Shown here: one piece after another, positions 6,118 to 6,256 of the stretch
How positions within the stretch are numbered: position 1 is the first letter of the stretch
Layout: each line of letters starts with the position of its first letter
DNA from: an uncultured Hyphomicrobiales bacterium
GTDB lineage: Bacteria > Pseudomonadota > Alphaproteobacteria > Rhizobiales > Xanthobacteraceae
Reading direction: 5' to 3'
Assembly (NCBI GenBank): GCA_903891395.1
Contig: CAITEM010000611.1
Span: 1-6,256, forward strand
DNA: 6,256 nt
Translations under genes and position numbers: made by a program
Notes under the pieces: model-generated
What the model was told of the DNA's origin: nothing
The model's input: the letters and a program-made list of their open reading frames with translations, nothing else
Database searches by the model: none

Positions 6118-6256
6118 GGGCGGTTACCTCGTCGTTTTTCTTGTGGCGCAGCGGCTGGCCGAACTGGCGCTGGCGACGCGCAACACGTTGCGGCTGCGCG
6201 CGGCCGGCGGCGTCGAATTTGGCGCCGTGCACTATCCGCTGATTGTCGCGCTGCAC
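6110..6256 (+). CDS. Isoprenylcysteine carboxyl methyltransferase-like protein (5' part only)
   Basis: Only the first 49 residues are present; the frame runs off the right edge. It opens MGEGGYLVVFLVAQRLAELA, a membrane segment (about residues 5-21) carrying RLAEL. ATRNTLRLRAAGGVEFG and HYPLIVALH follow, the start I associate with the YpbQ/BpsB-like group of small membrane methyltransferases. The SAM-binding half lies beyond the window, so activity cannot be judged. Its ATG at 6110 lies inside the last codons of the polyketide synthase (ATGGGTGA), implying translational coupling. In known pairs of this kind the partner O-methylates the alkylpyrone product, which is the likely role here. Confidence 0.78.
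   Translation, partial: MGEGGYLVVFLVAQRLAELALATRNTLRLRAAGGVEFGAVHYPLIVALH

Overview
This GC-rich window looks like an alphaproteobacterial chromosome, most likely Hyphomicrobiales (Rhizobiales) near the Bradyrhizobium/Xanthobacteraceae groups. The evidence is the rpmH-rnpA-yidC order with no dnaA beside it, a GTG-started 44-residue L34, and the character of the flanking proteins. The family assignments rest on motif recognition alone, since no database search was possible.

The left quarter (1-1712) is a housekeeping operon on the minus strand. It holds rpmH (ribosomal protein L34), rnpA (RNase P protein) and yidC (membrane insertase, cut by the left edge). The rnpA stop and yidC start overlap as ATGA. 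A good sigma70-type promoter (TTGACG-17-TATAAG) lies about 105 bases upstream of rpmH and would drive the whole operon.

A divergent intergenic region (1713-2049) separates this operon from four plus-strand genes. These are: a two-FAD/NAD-domain flavoprotein of the Lpd/MerA type; a membrane sensor histidine kinase beginning 7 bases after it; a type III polyketide synthase (chalcone synthase-like) with an intact Cys-His-Asn triad; and the beginning of an isoprenylcysteine carboxyl methyltransferase-like membrane protein overlapping the synthase by 8 bases. The last pair resembles the BpsA/BpsB-type pairing of an alkylpyrone synthase with its O-methyltransferase, so the right end probably makes a modified alkyl polyketide lipid.

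Three points stand out. The flavoprotein has glycine at the first cysteine position of the redox-active CxxxxC motif, so it should not work as a classical disulfide reductase. The gap between kinase and synthase holds a 59-base nested inverted repeat that could fold as a long interrupted hairpin. The kinase sits between a flavoprotein and a lipid polyketide pair with no response regulator in view. No mobile element, CRISPR array, tRNA or rRNA was seen.
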